64,000 nucleotides of DNA from Homarus americanus (taxonomy: Eukaryota > Arthropoda > Malacostraca > Decapoda > Nephropidae): NCBI RefSeq assembly GCF_018991925.1, contig NW_024738608.1, forward strand, positions 3,346,661 to 3,410,660, in the 5' to 3' direction. Position numbers and translations under genes: made by a program. How positions within the stretch are numbered: position 1 is the first letter of the stretch; each line of letters starts with the position of its first letter. Below the pieces are notes generated by a model, which searched no databases, was not told the DNA's origin, and saw only the letters and a list, made by a program, of their open reading frames with translations. Below, piece by piece: positions 23,150-34,339 of the stretch.

Positions 23150-23232
23150 ACTCATAATAATATAATGTGGTTTATTGAAAGAGCTTGTAGCCAGAAGGCT
23201 GAAAATACAGTTACATATTTGTGGGAATGTTT
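23150..23232 (-). mobile_element. Short retroelement 3'-end fragment
   Basis: The + strand GTGGTTTATTGAAAGAGCTT and AAAATACAGTTACATA words match 52245-52300 (CGGTTTATTGAAGAGCATGG, AAATATACAGTTACATAA). On the minus strand this gives AATAAA followed by an ATT-rich tail and then (CA)n. Confidence 0.55.
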
Positions 23233-23244
23233 TTAATTACAAAA

Positions 23245-23245
<1 letters not shown>

Positions 23246-23296
<51 letters not shown>

Positions 23297-23470
23297 TGTG
23301 TTTCATTGGTATAAATCTATATACAGACTACTCTCTCTCTTTTTTTTTTTTTTTTTCCATGTAGTGAGAAAGGAGATAAAATGAAAGAGAGTGAATAATA
23401 TTCTCTCTCCTGCTCCTCTCTCTCCTCCTCCTCCTATCTGCTGTTTCCTCCACACATCTTCTCTCTCTCT
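23246..23470. repeat. (TG)n and pyrimidine-rich tract
   Basis: (TG)n at 23246-23293, T-run at 23340-23357, CTCCTCCTC-rich DNA to the gap. Confidence 0.9.
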
Positions 23471-23497
23471 CCCTCTCCAGCAATACATCAACTTCTA

Positions 23498-23597
23498 NNN
23501 NNNNNNNNNNNNNNNNNNNNNNNNNNNNNNNNNNNNNNNNNNNNNNNNNNNNNNNNNNNNNNNNNNNNNNNNNNNNNNNNNNNNNNNNNNNNNNNNN
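23498..23597. other. Assembly gap of exactly 100 N
   Basis: One hundred Ns, the conventional placeholder for an unknown-size join between contigs. Confidence 0.99.
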
Positions 23598-23684
<87 letters not shown>

Positions 23685-24290
23685 GCCATGTATACTTTAT
23701 GGTCTCTTGGTAGGTGAGTTACGGTCAGTTAAGTTTCGGGTTGAACAGCCTCGTTCAGCTCGTTTATAGTAAGTGTAACTGCCTTGTTTGTGTCTGTGCT
23801 TGTTTGATGTATTTTTCTCGTGTGTTTATCGTCTCGTGTTTGTTGTGCCTTGTTTGTTTTCTTATTATCTGTTGTGTTTTTGTTGTGCGTTTGTTTTTGT
23901 TTGTAAAAGTGAGTGTGTGTGTTTGTTGTATGATTGATGAGTTGTTCTTGCTTATTATTTTATTATTTTAGTTTATTTATTAACAACGAATATATAGTAT
24001 TTTTTTTTTACTATCTTATTCGTGAGTTAATTTACAACACATTTACACGGTTTTCAAAAATTTTACGCGAATTCATTTACAATTTACCTGTATTTACACT
24101 AAGGATTTTCATGCGTTTATTTACGATTTACCGGTTATTTACACTTTATAAGAATTTTTTCGTGGGTTTATTTCCAATATATTTACATGGTTTAGGGTAA
24201 TTTTCCTTGCGAGTTTATTTACAACTTATGGCACTTTTTTTTACAATTCTCGTTTACATGTTAAGGCAACCAACGAGTTAAGGAAATATT

Positions 24291-24800
24291 CATCCTGGGA
24301 AAAAAAATTACTGTCCTTCTTCGTCCTGGGAAAAATTATTGTCGGTGTTCGTCCTGGGAAAGACATAATTGTCGGTGTTCGCCCTGGGAGATATTATTGT
24401 CCTTGTTCGTCCTGGGAGATATTATTGTCCTTGTTCGTCCTGGGAAGAGAATCAGCGTACAAGCAGAGTTCAGGGAAGTGTAAGCCCTTGAGAGTTGGTT
24501 GCCTTGGTAACACTGCATTGAGTGAGTGAGGGTGTAGCACTGCCCTGGTAACGCTGCGCTGAGTGAGCAAGGGTATTGCGCCGCTCTGGTAACACTACAT
24601 TGAGTGAGAGGGCTTAGCACCGCTCTGGTAATATTGTTGGGTGAGTGAGGACCTAGTACCTCCCTGGTAACACTGTGTTGAGCTAGTAAGGGTCTAGCAC
24701 CGCCAGGGTAACACTGTGAGTGAGTATACTGTATATCTAACACCTCCCTGGTAACACTGCATTGGAGTGAGGGTGTAGCACTGCCCTGGTAACACTGACT
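24291..24800. repeat. 28-bp and 40-bp minisatellites, copy 2
   Basis: Same arrays as 8766-9275, with no difference seen. Confidence 0.92.
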
Positions 24801-25437
24801 GTATCTATCACAGTTATCTTGGCGGGAAGTATTGTTAACGCCAGATAAAATCCGCAGAATTTTAATGCAAATTTTTTAAACAAATTAATTTCAACTTAAT
24901 TTATTTGTATTTCAATTTTTTTTCTATTGTAAATATTAAGTTAGTTTTTAATACTATTTAATATTAAGTAAAAAAATTATTCGTTTTATTTATTTTTATA
25001 TTTTTTATATTAGTTTTATTTTACATTATATTGTTTTGGTTCGTTTGAGTTGTATATAATAAATTTTGACCCATATTAAAATCTTACTATCATGAAATAT
25101 TAATTAATTTATCTCTTCTCTGTTAAGAGTTTTAATTATATGTATATTAATAATTATCTTTAATAAGTATTCCTTAGTTTTGTTTTCTGTCCCGTTTATT
25201 ATTTATTTATTACTCCATCGTTTATTCCCCATTTACTAAGATAAATACGTAATAATTATCTTGGCTTGTTGATTCCCCATTTACTTACGGTAATTAATTT
25301 ATTTACACAAGAAAGTTACGAATATTTAACTTTTAAAATAATTTTCTATTTATATTAAACTGTTGTCAAATTTACTCTTATCAGTACTTAAGTATTTTCG
25401 TGTTTCTTTTTTTTTCTTCACTGTTACCATTCTGTGT

Positions 25438-25970
25438 AACAACAGCTGGTGGTGGTAGTGACAACAGCTGGTGGTGGTAGTGACAACAGCTGGTGGTGGT
25501 AGTGACAACAGCTGGTGGTGGTAGTGACAACAGCTGGTGGTGGTAGTGACAACAGCTGGTGGTGGTAGTGACAACAGCTGGTGGTAGTATTGACAACAGC
25601 GCTGGTGGTGGTAGTGACAACAACTGGTGGTGGAAAGTGACAACGGCGTTAATCGACCGTGACAGCAGCTGGTGGTGGTAATGACAACAACTGGTAATTC
25701 AATAATGACAGCTGGTGGTAGTCGTGACGACAGCTAGTAGTGATAGTAACAGCTGGTGGTGGTAGTGACAACAGCTGGTGGTGGTCGTGACGACAGCTGG
25801 TGGTGGTAGTGACAACAGCTGGTGGTGGTAGTGACAACAGCTGGTGGTGGTCGTGACGACAGCTGGTGGTGGTAGTGACAACAGCTGGTGGTGGTAGTAA
25901 CAACAGCTGGTGGTGGTAGTGACAACAGCTGGTGGTGGTAGTGACAACAGCTGGTGGTGGTAGTGACAAC

Positions 25971-26027
<57 letters not shown>
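25438..26027. repeat. 22-bp E-box minisatellite, copy 2, ending in (CT)n
   Basis: About 24 units with CAGCTG cores, including more degenerate units at 25580-25750, followed by (CT)n at 25974-26027 where copy 1 has unique sequence. Confidence 0.94.
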
Positions 26028-26030
<3 letters not shown>

Positions 26031-26087
26031 TTGTCTTTCAATAGAAGTCACAATCGCTATGGAATTTGGCACTTGCTCATACAATTA

Positions 26088-26413
26088 CTCTTTCTACACA
26101 ATTATTGCACAATTACTACACAATTCATATACGATAACTAAATACTAAAAAATTACCATACAATCACTGCACAAGCACCACTACTACACAATCACCACAT
26201 AATCACCATAAGCACTACACAATTGTCACACAATCACCACACAATCAATGTATAATATCTACGCAATCACCACACAATGAATGTACAATCACTACACAAT
26301 CACCATACAAGAAACCACACATTTATCACACAGTCACCACGACAAACACTACACAATCACCACAATCAGTACTACACAATCACCACACAATCACCACTCA
26401 GCGAGACAGAAAA
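26088..26413. repeat. CACACAATCACCA array, copy 2
   Basis: Duplicate of 11185-11510. Confidence 0.88.
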
Positions 26414-27124
26414 TCACCTGTGCCACTAAAACACCTCTAGCGTCAAATTACTTCAATAGTGGGAGTTGTATTCCCAGGATGGCTAACGCTCACTGTACTC
26501 CTCTTGTTCACCACCTTCTTGTTCGCCATACGAGAAAAATTGGATATTATTTCCAGGACGGTGTACACTAAGATACGTAATTTTGTACCGTAAGGAATTC
26601 TATTATATTTTTACTTATAAACAATTAATTTATCCCAGGTATTACGACACCTGAGTCAGAATAATTCCCAGACAACCTTAAGATTTTTTTTCTATTTAAT
26701 GTTCCACCTATGACTGGGTGTTGTGGTGAGTCTCTGTGGAAATTTGACGCCATTTTGTTAGTCGCCATGTTGAGGCGTTTCTCTTGATATAAGTTAAGGG
26801 AAAATTTTACACCTCAACCTTCTGAGAATCCATCTTTGTGTCGTAAGTCTCAAGTGAGTTAGTTAGATACGTTCTGACATCACCAGTTGCCTCTATGATT
26901 GATGTCAGCTGCTCTTTCGTCAGCCAATCTTGTCAGCCGCTCTCGTCAGCCAATATCGTTAGCCAATCTCGTAAGTCTCCCTCGTCAGCGTCTCTTGTCG
27001 GTGTCTCTCGTCAGCCTCTGTCGTCAGCCTCTCTTGTCAGCCTCTTGACAGTCATCATCAGACAAGTATTTCGTAATTTCCAGCTGTGAACATTAAATCC
27101 TTCCTTCCGTCCAATTACCAGCCC

Positions 27125-28060
27125 CTCCACCTGTCCACCAGCCTTCCACCTGTCCACCAGCCCCTCCACCTGTCTGCTTACTCACCCCACCCACATCACC
27201 AGCCCCTCACCCATCCCCACCAGCCCTCCACCCGCCACCGTCACCAGCCCTCCACCATCCTGTCCCTCCACCGCCACCCGTCCTGGCCCCTCAACCTGTC
27301 CTGGCCCACCACCCTTACCCGTCCACCAGCCCCTCCACCTGTCCTGGCCTCCACCTGCCACCCGTCAGCCCTCCACCCGTCCTAGCCCCTCCACCTGTCC
27401 ATCAGGCCGTCCACCAGCCCCTCCCACCTGTCCACCAGCCCTCCACCCGCCACCCGCCCATAGCCTCCCACCTGTCCCACCAGCCCCTCCACCTGTCCAT
27501 CAGGCGTCCTGCCCCTCCCACCTGTCCACCGGCCTCTCCACCCGTCCACCAGCCACCACCCGCCACCCGATCACCCCAGCCCCTCCCACCTGTCCACCAG
27601 CCCTCCACCAGCCCTCCACCCCATCCACCAGCCTCCACCCGTCACCAGCCCTCCACCGCCACCCGTCCACCAGCCTCCACCTGTCCCACCAGCCTCACCC
27701 GTCCACCAGCCCCGCCACCGTCCCACCAGCCCCTCCATCTGTCCTGGCCTCTCCACCCGTCCACCAGCCCCTCCACCCTCCACCCCGCCCACCCAACCCC
27801 TCCCCACCTGTCCACCAGCCCCTCCACCTGTCCCATCAGGCCCGTCCCACCAACCCCTCACCTGTCACCAGCCTCTCCACCCGTCCACCAGCCCCTCCAC
27901 CCGCCACCAGCCCTCCACCTGTTCACCAGCCCCTCCACCAGCCCTCACCCGATCACCAGTCCCCTCCACCCGTCCACCAGCCCCTCCACCCGTCCTGGCC
28001 CTCCACCAGCCCCTCCCACCCGTCCTGATCCCTCCACCGTCCACCAGTCCTCCACTGGCC
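27125..28060. repeat. 20-bp CCACCTGTCC minisatellite, copy 2, degraded
   Basis: Same array as 12222-13250, but many units are broken, with extra C residues and recurrent CTGTCCTGGCC or CGTCCTGGCC replacing CTGTCCACCAGCC. The long forward frame of copy 1 is interrupted. Concentrated errors next to intact flanks suggest a sequencing or consensus cause. Confidence 0.93.
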
Positions 28061-28439
28061 ACTTTGCTTTCTCTGCCGTCTACAGGACCTCTAAATAATG
28101 AATATGTTAAATAAGTAGATCATGGAACTAAACGGAGCGGTATGAATAGGCAGGTAGACCACAGGTGTTACAGAGAGGTGTTATCAAAGGGAGCCCATAC
28201 ATGAATCTCTCCCCGGGGCCCTGGCTACCTCTCAGCGGCCCTGACTATCCACCTGTCCCTCTACCTGTCCACCAGTCCCTCCACCCGTCCACCAGCCTCT
28301 CCACCTGTCCCTCTACCTGTCCACCAGTCCCTCCACCCGCCCACCAGCCTCTACACCTGTCCGTCTCGTTGTCTGTGATGTAACCATTTCAACCTTTGTG
28401 ATCTGTGTCGGAATAATGGTACAGTATTGTTTATCAGAA

Positions 28440-28469
28440 TAACCTAACCTAACCTAACCTAACCTAACC
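28440..28469 (-). repeat. (CCTAA)6, copy 2
   Basis: Duplicate of 13611-13640. Confidence 0.9.
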
Positions 28470-28558
28470 ATGTATCCTCTTGATCTTAGGTGCTAGGCTT
28501 CGCTTTAGTGGTCTCGTGGGAATAGTGTTTTTATCTCACATCTCTATTAATATTACAC

Positions 28559-28560
<2 letters not shown>

Positions 28561-28623
<63 letters not shown>
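28561..28623. repeat. (CT)n microsatellite, copy 2
   Basis: Longer than the copy 1 tract at 13736-13774. Confidence 0.95.
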
Positions 28624-28627
<4 letters not shown>

Positions 28628-29325
28628 ACGGTACAATACAAACATACTATCTGTAATGTCATCAAATTTACGCTGAGACTCTACCTTAACTAGACACCTT
28701 CACTTAGCAGACTCTTGGAGAATCTACAATAGACTCAACAATCTTATTCTCATAGAGTCTTAATGTAAATATTTCTCCCCTGACAAAGTAGAGTCTCGGC
28801 GTAACTTTGAGGCCACGTTATGTTAGCTTGGTTGAGACAGTGAAATGTGTTTATGAACCTTTGGAAAATTCGTCATTGTTTTGGTTATTTAAGTTTGTTC
28901 TGCATCTCCAGTGACCAGGAAGAATTTGACGTATGAGCCTTTGTGAATCCGTGTTTACTTGGTTGGATTTTATGAGTTATTTGGCTGTGGGTTTTTTTTT
29001 CGGTTTTAATTAAGAGGAAAGTTTTGACTTGAGGTTTTCTGGGAATTCATCTTTGTGTGTGGGAGGAACTGGAGTCTTTTACCATCAGTTAGGAGGAAAA
29101 CTTTACATACAGTCATCGTTATCTTTTGTCTGGTGTGTGGTGGTGGTGGGGTGTGGTGGGGGTGTAGTGTGGTGTGGTAGGGGTGGTGTGTGGCGTAGTT
29201 GTGTGTGTGGTATGGTGCTGTGTGGTGGTGTGGTAGTGTGTGGCGGTGGTGGTGTCTGTTAGTAGTGTTTGGTGACGGTGTGTAGTGGTAGTGGTGGTGA
29301 ATTTGAATTTTGCCTCTTACAGCGG

Positions 29326-29400
29326 CTAGTTTATTGTGCACCCCATACTCATCCTGTGAGCGGTAGCGCAAAAGGATTACAGACTAGAGGTCACAAAGGG
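29326..29400 (-). mobile_element. Dispersed-repeat 3' end, copy 2 (75 bp core)
   Basis: Aligns over 75 bp, with about two mismatches, to the reverse complement of 57695-57769. It starts CTAGTTTATTGTGCACCCCA, so on the minus strand an AATAAA lies near the end, consistent with a retroelement 3' terminus. Confidence 0.7.
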
Positions 29401-29754
29401 TCAGTATAACTAACCCCCGTGGTCAGGGGGTTACAGAGTATTACAGATAAATTGTTTGTTTAGTTCTATACATGAAGGGTAACTTATTCACAACTGTGTG
29501 AGTACAGCAGTGTGAGGCAGTATGTCTGGCCGCACACTTTGTTATTCACATTTGAGTGAAGTATTCAAGCACATTGTGTGTTTGGTTCTATACATGGGAA
29601 CTGATATAGTTACTAAGTGCAAAAAAGTGGATAAAATCTTAATATGTCGGCTATCTTGCCATTAGAGATGAAGTGTTGTGCCATTTCACAGGTGTTGATG
29701 GTGGTGGTGTGTGTGTGTTAGTGGTGTACAGTGCTTCTGGTGGTGGTAGTGGTG

Positions 29755-29756
<2 letters not shown>

Positions 29757-29803
<47 letters not shown>
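29757..29803. repeat. (CA)n microsatellite, copy 2
   Basis: Counterpart of 14889-14939. Confidence 0.96.
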
Positions 29804-29807
<4 letters not shown>

Positions 29808-29988
29808 CACTTCCCCCTTATCACCCCAATCATCACCAGGAGCCGATAATAAGCTGTAGTTCTCAGCTGGGCTTTAATATACACCTGGCAAGGCTAAGTA
29901 CATCAGTCATCCCAGGTTAAACACAGGTGGTCGGGAGCCGGAGACGAGAACTGATCATCTGTACCTGAGATCAAAGGTGTTTTGGGTT

Positions 29989-30032
<44 letters not shown>

Positions 30033-30037
<5 letters not shown>

Positions 30038-30640
30038 GTTTAACAAATTTATTGGCAGAGCTTGTAGTACAGTTTGCCTATTCTGAGTAATTCAGTCAGG
30101 TCTTGACACTGAGGGTGGTATCACTTCTCACTGTCACGCAGGACAGAGGTTCACACACAAAGAAATACATCATATTCATTAACAACTATAAATGTATAGA
30201 GGTCAGATTCATATGGATAATGTCACTGTTCACTGCCATGCAGGACAGAGGTTCGTACACAAAGAGTTGCATCATATTCATTGACAGTACATATACATAT
30301 ATGTAAACACACACGCACACACATATACATACATATACGTATATACATACACATATACATGTACACGTACATATACATGCGCACACGCACACATACATAC
30401 ATATACGTCGGTCAGATTCATGTGGGTAATGTCACTTTTCACTGCCATACAGGACAGAGGTTCGTACACAAAGAATGCATCATATTCATTGACACTATAT
30501 ATAGGTCAGATTCATGTGGGTAATGCCACTGTTCACTGCCACGCAGGCCAGAGGTTCGTACACAAAGAAGGAAATACATCACATTCACCAGCAGCATATA
30601 TGGGTCAGTGGATCACATACATTGGAGTCATATTCTAATT
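30033..30640 (-). mobile_element. 3' untranslated region of a non-LTR retroelement with four tandem units
   Basis: It follows the RNase H remnant on the minus strand and ends in TGCCAATAAATTTG, then AAACAAAAA, directly against (GA)n: a polyadenylation signal plus A-rich 3' terminus. Inside are four units of about 95-110 bp (starting near 30094, 30200, 30409 and 30504) sharing CAGGACAGAGGTTCGTACAC and CATCATATTCATTGACA. A (CA)/(TA)-rich insert lies at 30285-30405. Tandem repeats in 3' UTRs are known for several non-LTR clades. Confidence 0.7.
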
Positions 30641-30649
30641 GAAGACTAA

Positions 30650-31510
30650 TCAGTGTGGGCTAGCAAATTTGGGATAAACAGCAAGAATGTCCTCAAGCAC
30701 ACCTGATTCAATGAAGTAATTACATAGTTCAAGATACAGTAAGTCAGGTGGCCTGAAGTCTTTGACAGTGTCACATTCAATAATATAGTGTTCAAGTGTA
30801 TGCTTTAAAGGTTTATCACAAAATTTACATGCTGAGTGTTCCGGTATGGGTACAGCGTTACTAACTTGCCAGATGTGTCTGTATCCTAGCCTAATTCTGG
30901 CCACGACTACATCACATTGTCTGGTTCTGTCCTTATGCTGGCCATACCGGTACCTCTTGTTACAAAATTTGTCATATTTACTAATGCTACAACTGTCAGG
31001 TCTCTCTACATTTCTCACTTCTTCTAGATCAGAGTTCATGATTCTGACTTGAATGTTTTTAATTACGGCATTGGACAGACCAAGGTCGCGGTCAACATTT
31101 TCTTTCTTACATGCCTCATTGGCCAGTCTATCAGCATGGTCATGATACCTGATTCCAACATGGGACGGAATCCACACAAATTCGATACGAAAGTTGTTCT
31201 CATTGGCAGTTATCACATTTCTTTTAATATCACATGCAACTTTAGACATAAAACCTGACGGGCTGTTCATTGATTTCAAAGCACTTTGAGAGTCACAGAA
31301 TATCACCCCACCTCCATTTACTTTAAGGCAGTCTGTGGCTAAGTAGATTCCAGTTACTGTAGTTCAGTTTGTGTTGTGCTGGCCCAGTTGTCAGCCTTTG
31401 CTTGTTTGACACTAACATCTCTTTTTATTTATATAATACAATTGCACAGCCTGTTTTACCTTGTTTGTCTGCACAAAACCATCAGTAAAAGCATAACATT
31501 CACTTGATTT
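30650..31510 (-). pseudogene. Non-LTR retrotransposon C-terminal RNase H region, decayed and 5'-truncated
   Basis: An open frame of 218 codons (31306 down to 30650) contains FCDSQSALKS, FVWIPSHVGI and ADRLANEACK, the order seen in retroelement RNase H domains. A Cys/His-type segment follows (CKFCDKPLKHTLEHYIIEC), common in arthropod non-LTR C-termini. Upstream codons in other frames continue the domain: YAFTDGFV (31500-31475), GCAIVLY, DNWASTTQTEL (to 31361), TGIYLATDCLK. The four expected acidic positions are all visible (TDG, TEL, CDS, ADR), but at least two frameshifts and stops separate them. No reverse transcriptase domain precedes it; TTAGG-like DNA starts at about 31515. The source element would reverse-transcribe its own RNA; this copy cannot. 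Confidence 0.85.
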
Positions 31511-31514
31511 AAAT

Positions 31515-31585
31515 TTAGGTTAGGTAAGGCATAGTAAGGTTAAATTAGGTAAAGGTTAGGTTAGGTAAAGATTAGGAAAGGTACA
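31515..31585 (+). repeat. Degenerate TTAGG-like repeat at truncated 5' end of retroelement
   Basis: TTAGGTTAGGTAAGG and AAAGGTTAGGTTAGGTAAAG words abut the point where retroelement homology stops. Confidence 0.75.
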
Positions 31586-31687
31586 TTTCACTAATTTTGT
31601 GGCAAAAACGAGCATTACTACCGATTGTATTAAATAAAAAACCTATGAGAAAATACTTTTTGTAAAATAATGTGATGTGACACTGTT

Positions 31688-32247
<560 letters not shown>

Positions 32248-32913
32248 CAACTATATCACCATCAACCATACCAAGACCATGGTTATGCACATTAACTTCT
32301 CCTCTGACCTTGTCCCACGTCCCTCCATTACTTTATGCCCCAACACACTCCAGGTTGTGGACTCCACCAAGCTCCTCGGCATCACCCACTATAGATACTA
32401 GACTAAATTAGAAAATACAAATCAGTACAATTGTCAAATCATCCAGATTTCGTCTCCACCTCCTCCACCGACTCAACTCCCTCGGAGGTCCTGCGCCTGA
32501 GCTACTCAACATCCATACCTCCCAAGCTCACCTATGCCCCCCCCCCCTGTCTGGTCTTCCTTCCTAAATGCCACAAAACGGAAACACTTAGAAAAAATGC
32601 AGAAGGCGTGCAAGATTATTCTCTCTCCCTCTTACTCCACATATCAAGAAGCGCTCAACACACTGACCCACTCGGCTCTCTCTGATCATCACCGTGATCT
32701 CATCTGCAAATCTGGGGAGAAGCTTCTTCACCATCCACGACACCGGCTCCCGTTTCCACAGGCGATCCATCGTCCACAAATTGCCGTTCGACACCCCAAC
32801 CGCATCCAGTTTATACGAGAACGTACTGATCGCTATAAGAACTGCCCAGTCCCAACCATTGCAAAAATTATCAAAAAATCTTTGTCAAACACTGCGTTCA
32901 CTCCCACCTAAAA
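32248..32913 (+). pseudogene. Non-LTR retrotransposon reverse transcriptase C-terminal remnant
   Basis: Three frames in succession give a typical C-terminal reverse transcriptase sequence. Frame one reads KTMVMHINFSS and LQVVDSTKLLGIT (32275-32385). A second reads RFRLHLLHRLNSLGGPAPEL (from about 32444). Then PPKLTYA and VWSSFLNATKRKHLEKMQKA, CKIIL, YQEALNTLTHSALSDHHRDL and KLLHHPRHR follow to a stop at 32911. The order LLGIT, PKLTYA..VWS, LEK.QK..CKIIL, EAL is that of Jockey/CR1-like elements. A stop (TAG at 32398) and frameshifts, one at a C-run near 32538-32546, kill it. The fingers and palm with the YXDD motif are absent, so it is 5'-truncated at the (CA)n tract. Clade is not certain. Confidence 0.85.
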
Positions 32914-33296
32914 ATATATTTTTTTGCACTGTTACTGTGTTGAAATGCCCTGTGATATGACCTTCTCCCCCATCTTGTTATTTTGTTTATTACACTGGTC
33001 TGCATTTGGGATCGTTTTAATTTTTATTTTTATTCATGTATGTGATCTTACATATTCTTGGGTTGCTGATTTTAAATATCTCCACCATTTTGCTCTAACA
33101 CGTAAGGATTTTTAATAAAATACAAATTAATGATTTTTAAATATGATATAATATAATAATATATAATTAATTATTAATGTATTCCAAATAACCATGAAAT
33201 TAATTACGTTTATCATGAAATGAAGCAGAATAATCAACATAAAATCTAATGAATGTAAACAAAAATATGCTCCTAATAGTTAGCCTACATATTGAT
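32914..33296. other. AT-rich spacer after retroelement remnant
   Basis: Probably includes the 3' UTR of the forward retroelement remnant; no clear poly(A) signal terminus chosen. No other gene seen. Confidence 0.6.
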
Positions 33297-34325
33297 TCAA
33301 AGGAAGGAGGACCGCTTTGATTTCCGCTTGTGCTGTGCATCGGGACCATCACGTTTCAATGACCAGCAGTAATCCGCCATCATGCTGACATTCCATTTGC
33401 TCTGGTATCGAGTTTCCATGGTGCATATAACCTGATGGAACCGCTCTCCCTGTTCCTCACTGTAGTCCCCACAATTCTTGGGAAAATAGTCAAGATGTGA
33501 TTGCAGAAAGTGCATCTTCACACTCATTCTAGACCCAAGTTGCCGGAAACTTGAAATCAGGTCTTGGATCAGTTTTTCATATTCTGGAGAGCGGCTGTTT
33601 CCCAAGAAGTTTTGGACAATCTGTTTGAAGGAAAACCAGGCATTCACCTCGACACCAGCTAATGCTTCCTCAAAATGCATATCCTTCATCAATTCCCGAA
33701 TCTGAGGGCCAACAAAGATTCCTGCCTTTAGCTTGCCTTCACTTATACGAGGAAACTTTGACTCCAGGTACTTGAAAGCAGCTCCATTCTTGTTCAGGGC
33801 CTTCACCAAATTTTTCATAAGCCCTAATTTGATGTGGAGTGGCGGTAGCAGAATTTTCTTGGGGTCAACTAGTGGCACAGCTTTTACGTTGTGATTTCCG
33901 GGTAAGAAGCTGGCTCTTGGTGGCCAGTATTTTTGTTCATAGTGCTGGCTGTCTGCCCTACTATCCCAGAGACACAGAAAACAGGGATACTTGGTGTATC
34001 CCCCTTGAAGACCTAGTAGGAGAGCAATAACTTTTAAATCACCACAAATGAGAAAATTGTGATTATGGTACTTGATTGCAGTTAAAAGTGTCTTCATATT
34101 TTCGTAAGTTTCTGACATTTGGACACTATGGCCAATCGGCACAGATGCAGCTGCGTTGCCATTGTAGAGAAGAACAGCCTTTAAACTTTTGTTAGAAGAA
34201 TCAATGAAGAGCCTCCATTCATCTGCTTTGTACGACATCCCCATGTGCTCGATAAGGCCACAAATATTTGAACAGAAAACAAGAGCATCTTTTTTCTCAA
34301 AGAATTGAAAATAAAGAAAAATATA
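33297..34325 (-). CDS. Intact ORF of a multi-copy arthropod family, probably transposase-derived
   Basis: Open from 34325, after an in-frame TAA at 34326-34328, to a stop at 33297; the first Met at 34244 gives 315 residues. The 27 codons before that Met (ending CSNICGLIEH) look like the same protein, so the true start may lie in an upstream exon, though I see no clear acceptor. From that Met: DEWRLFIDSS (8-17), CGDLKVIALLLG (67-78), YPCFLCLWDSR with C88 and C91, LPPLHIKLGLMKN (133-145), KAGIFVGPQIRELMKD (173-188), SHLDYFPKNCGD (249-260), EEQGERFHQ (263-271), DYCWSLKRD (291-299), then a basic tail KRKSKR. I recall near-identical blocks in many uncharacterised proteins of arthropod and other invertebrate genomes, usually multi-copy. 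Acidic residues D15, D69 and E263/E264 are spaced like an RNase H-fold DDE/D transposase, which would make it element-derived. That assignment is inference; function is not established. It has no frameshift, unlike its neighbours. Confidence 0.7.
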   Translation of the reverse strand, partial: YIFLYFQFFEKKDALVFCSNICGLIEHMGMSYKADEWRLFIDSSNKSLKAVLLYNGNAAASVPIGHSVQMSETYENMKTLLTAIKYHNHNFLICGDLKVIALLLGLQGGYTKYPCFLCLWDSRADSQHYEQKYWPPRASFLPGNHNVKAVPLVDPKKILLPPLHIKLGLMKNLVKALNKNGAAFKYLESKFPRISEGKLKAGIFVGPQIRELMKDMHFEEALAGVEVNAWFSFKQIVQNFLGNSRSPEYEKLIQDLISSFRQLGSRMSVKMHFLQSHLDYFPKNCGDYSEEQGERFHQVICTMETRYQSKWNVSMMADYCWSLKRDGPDAQHKRKSKRSSFL

Positions 34326-34339
34326 TTAGATTTAACATT

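Larger units (their letters stand above)
23598..30031 (+). repeat. Duplicated block, copy 2 (about 6.4 kb)
   Basis: Begins at the gap inside (TG)n and ends in (GA)n. The single-copy parts look identical to 8075-15169. Differences lie in the E-box array (about 620 bp shorter), the CCACCTGTCC array, both (CT)n tracts and an 11-bp segment at 29325 that is missing from copy 1. Confidence 0.93.
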
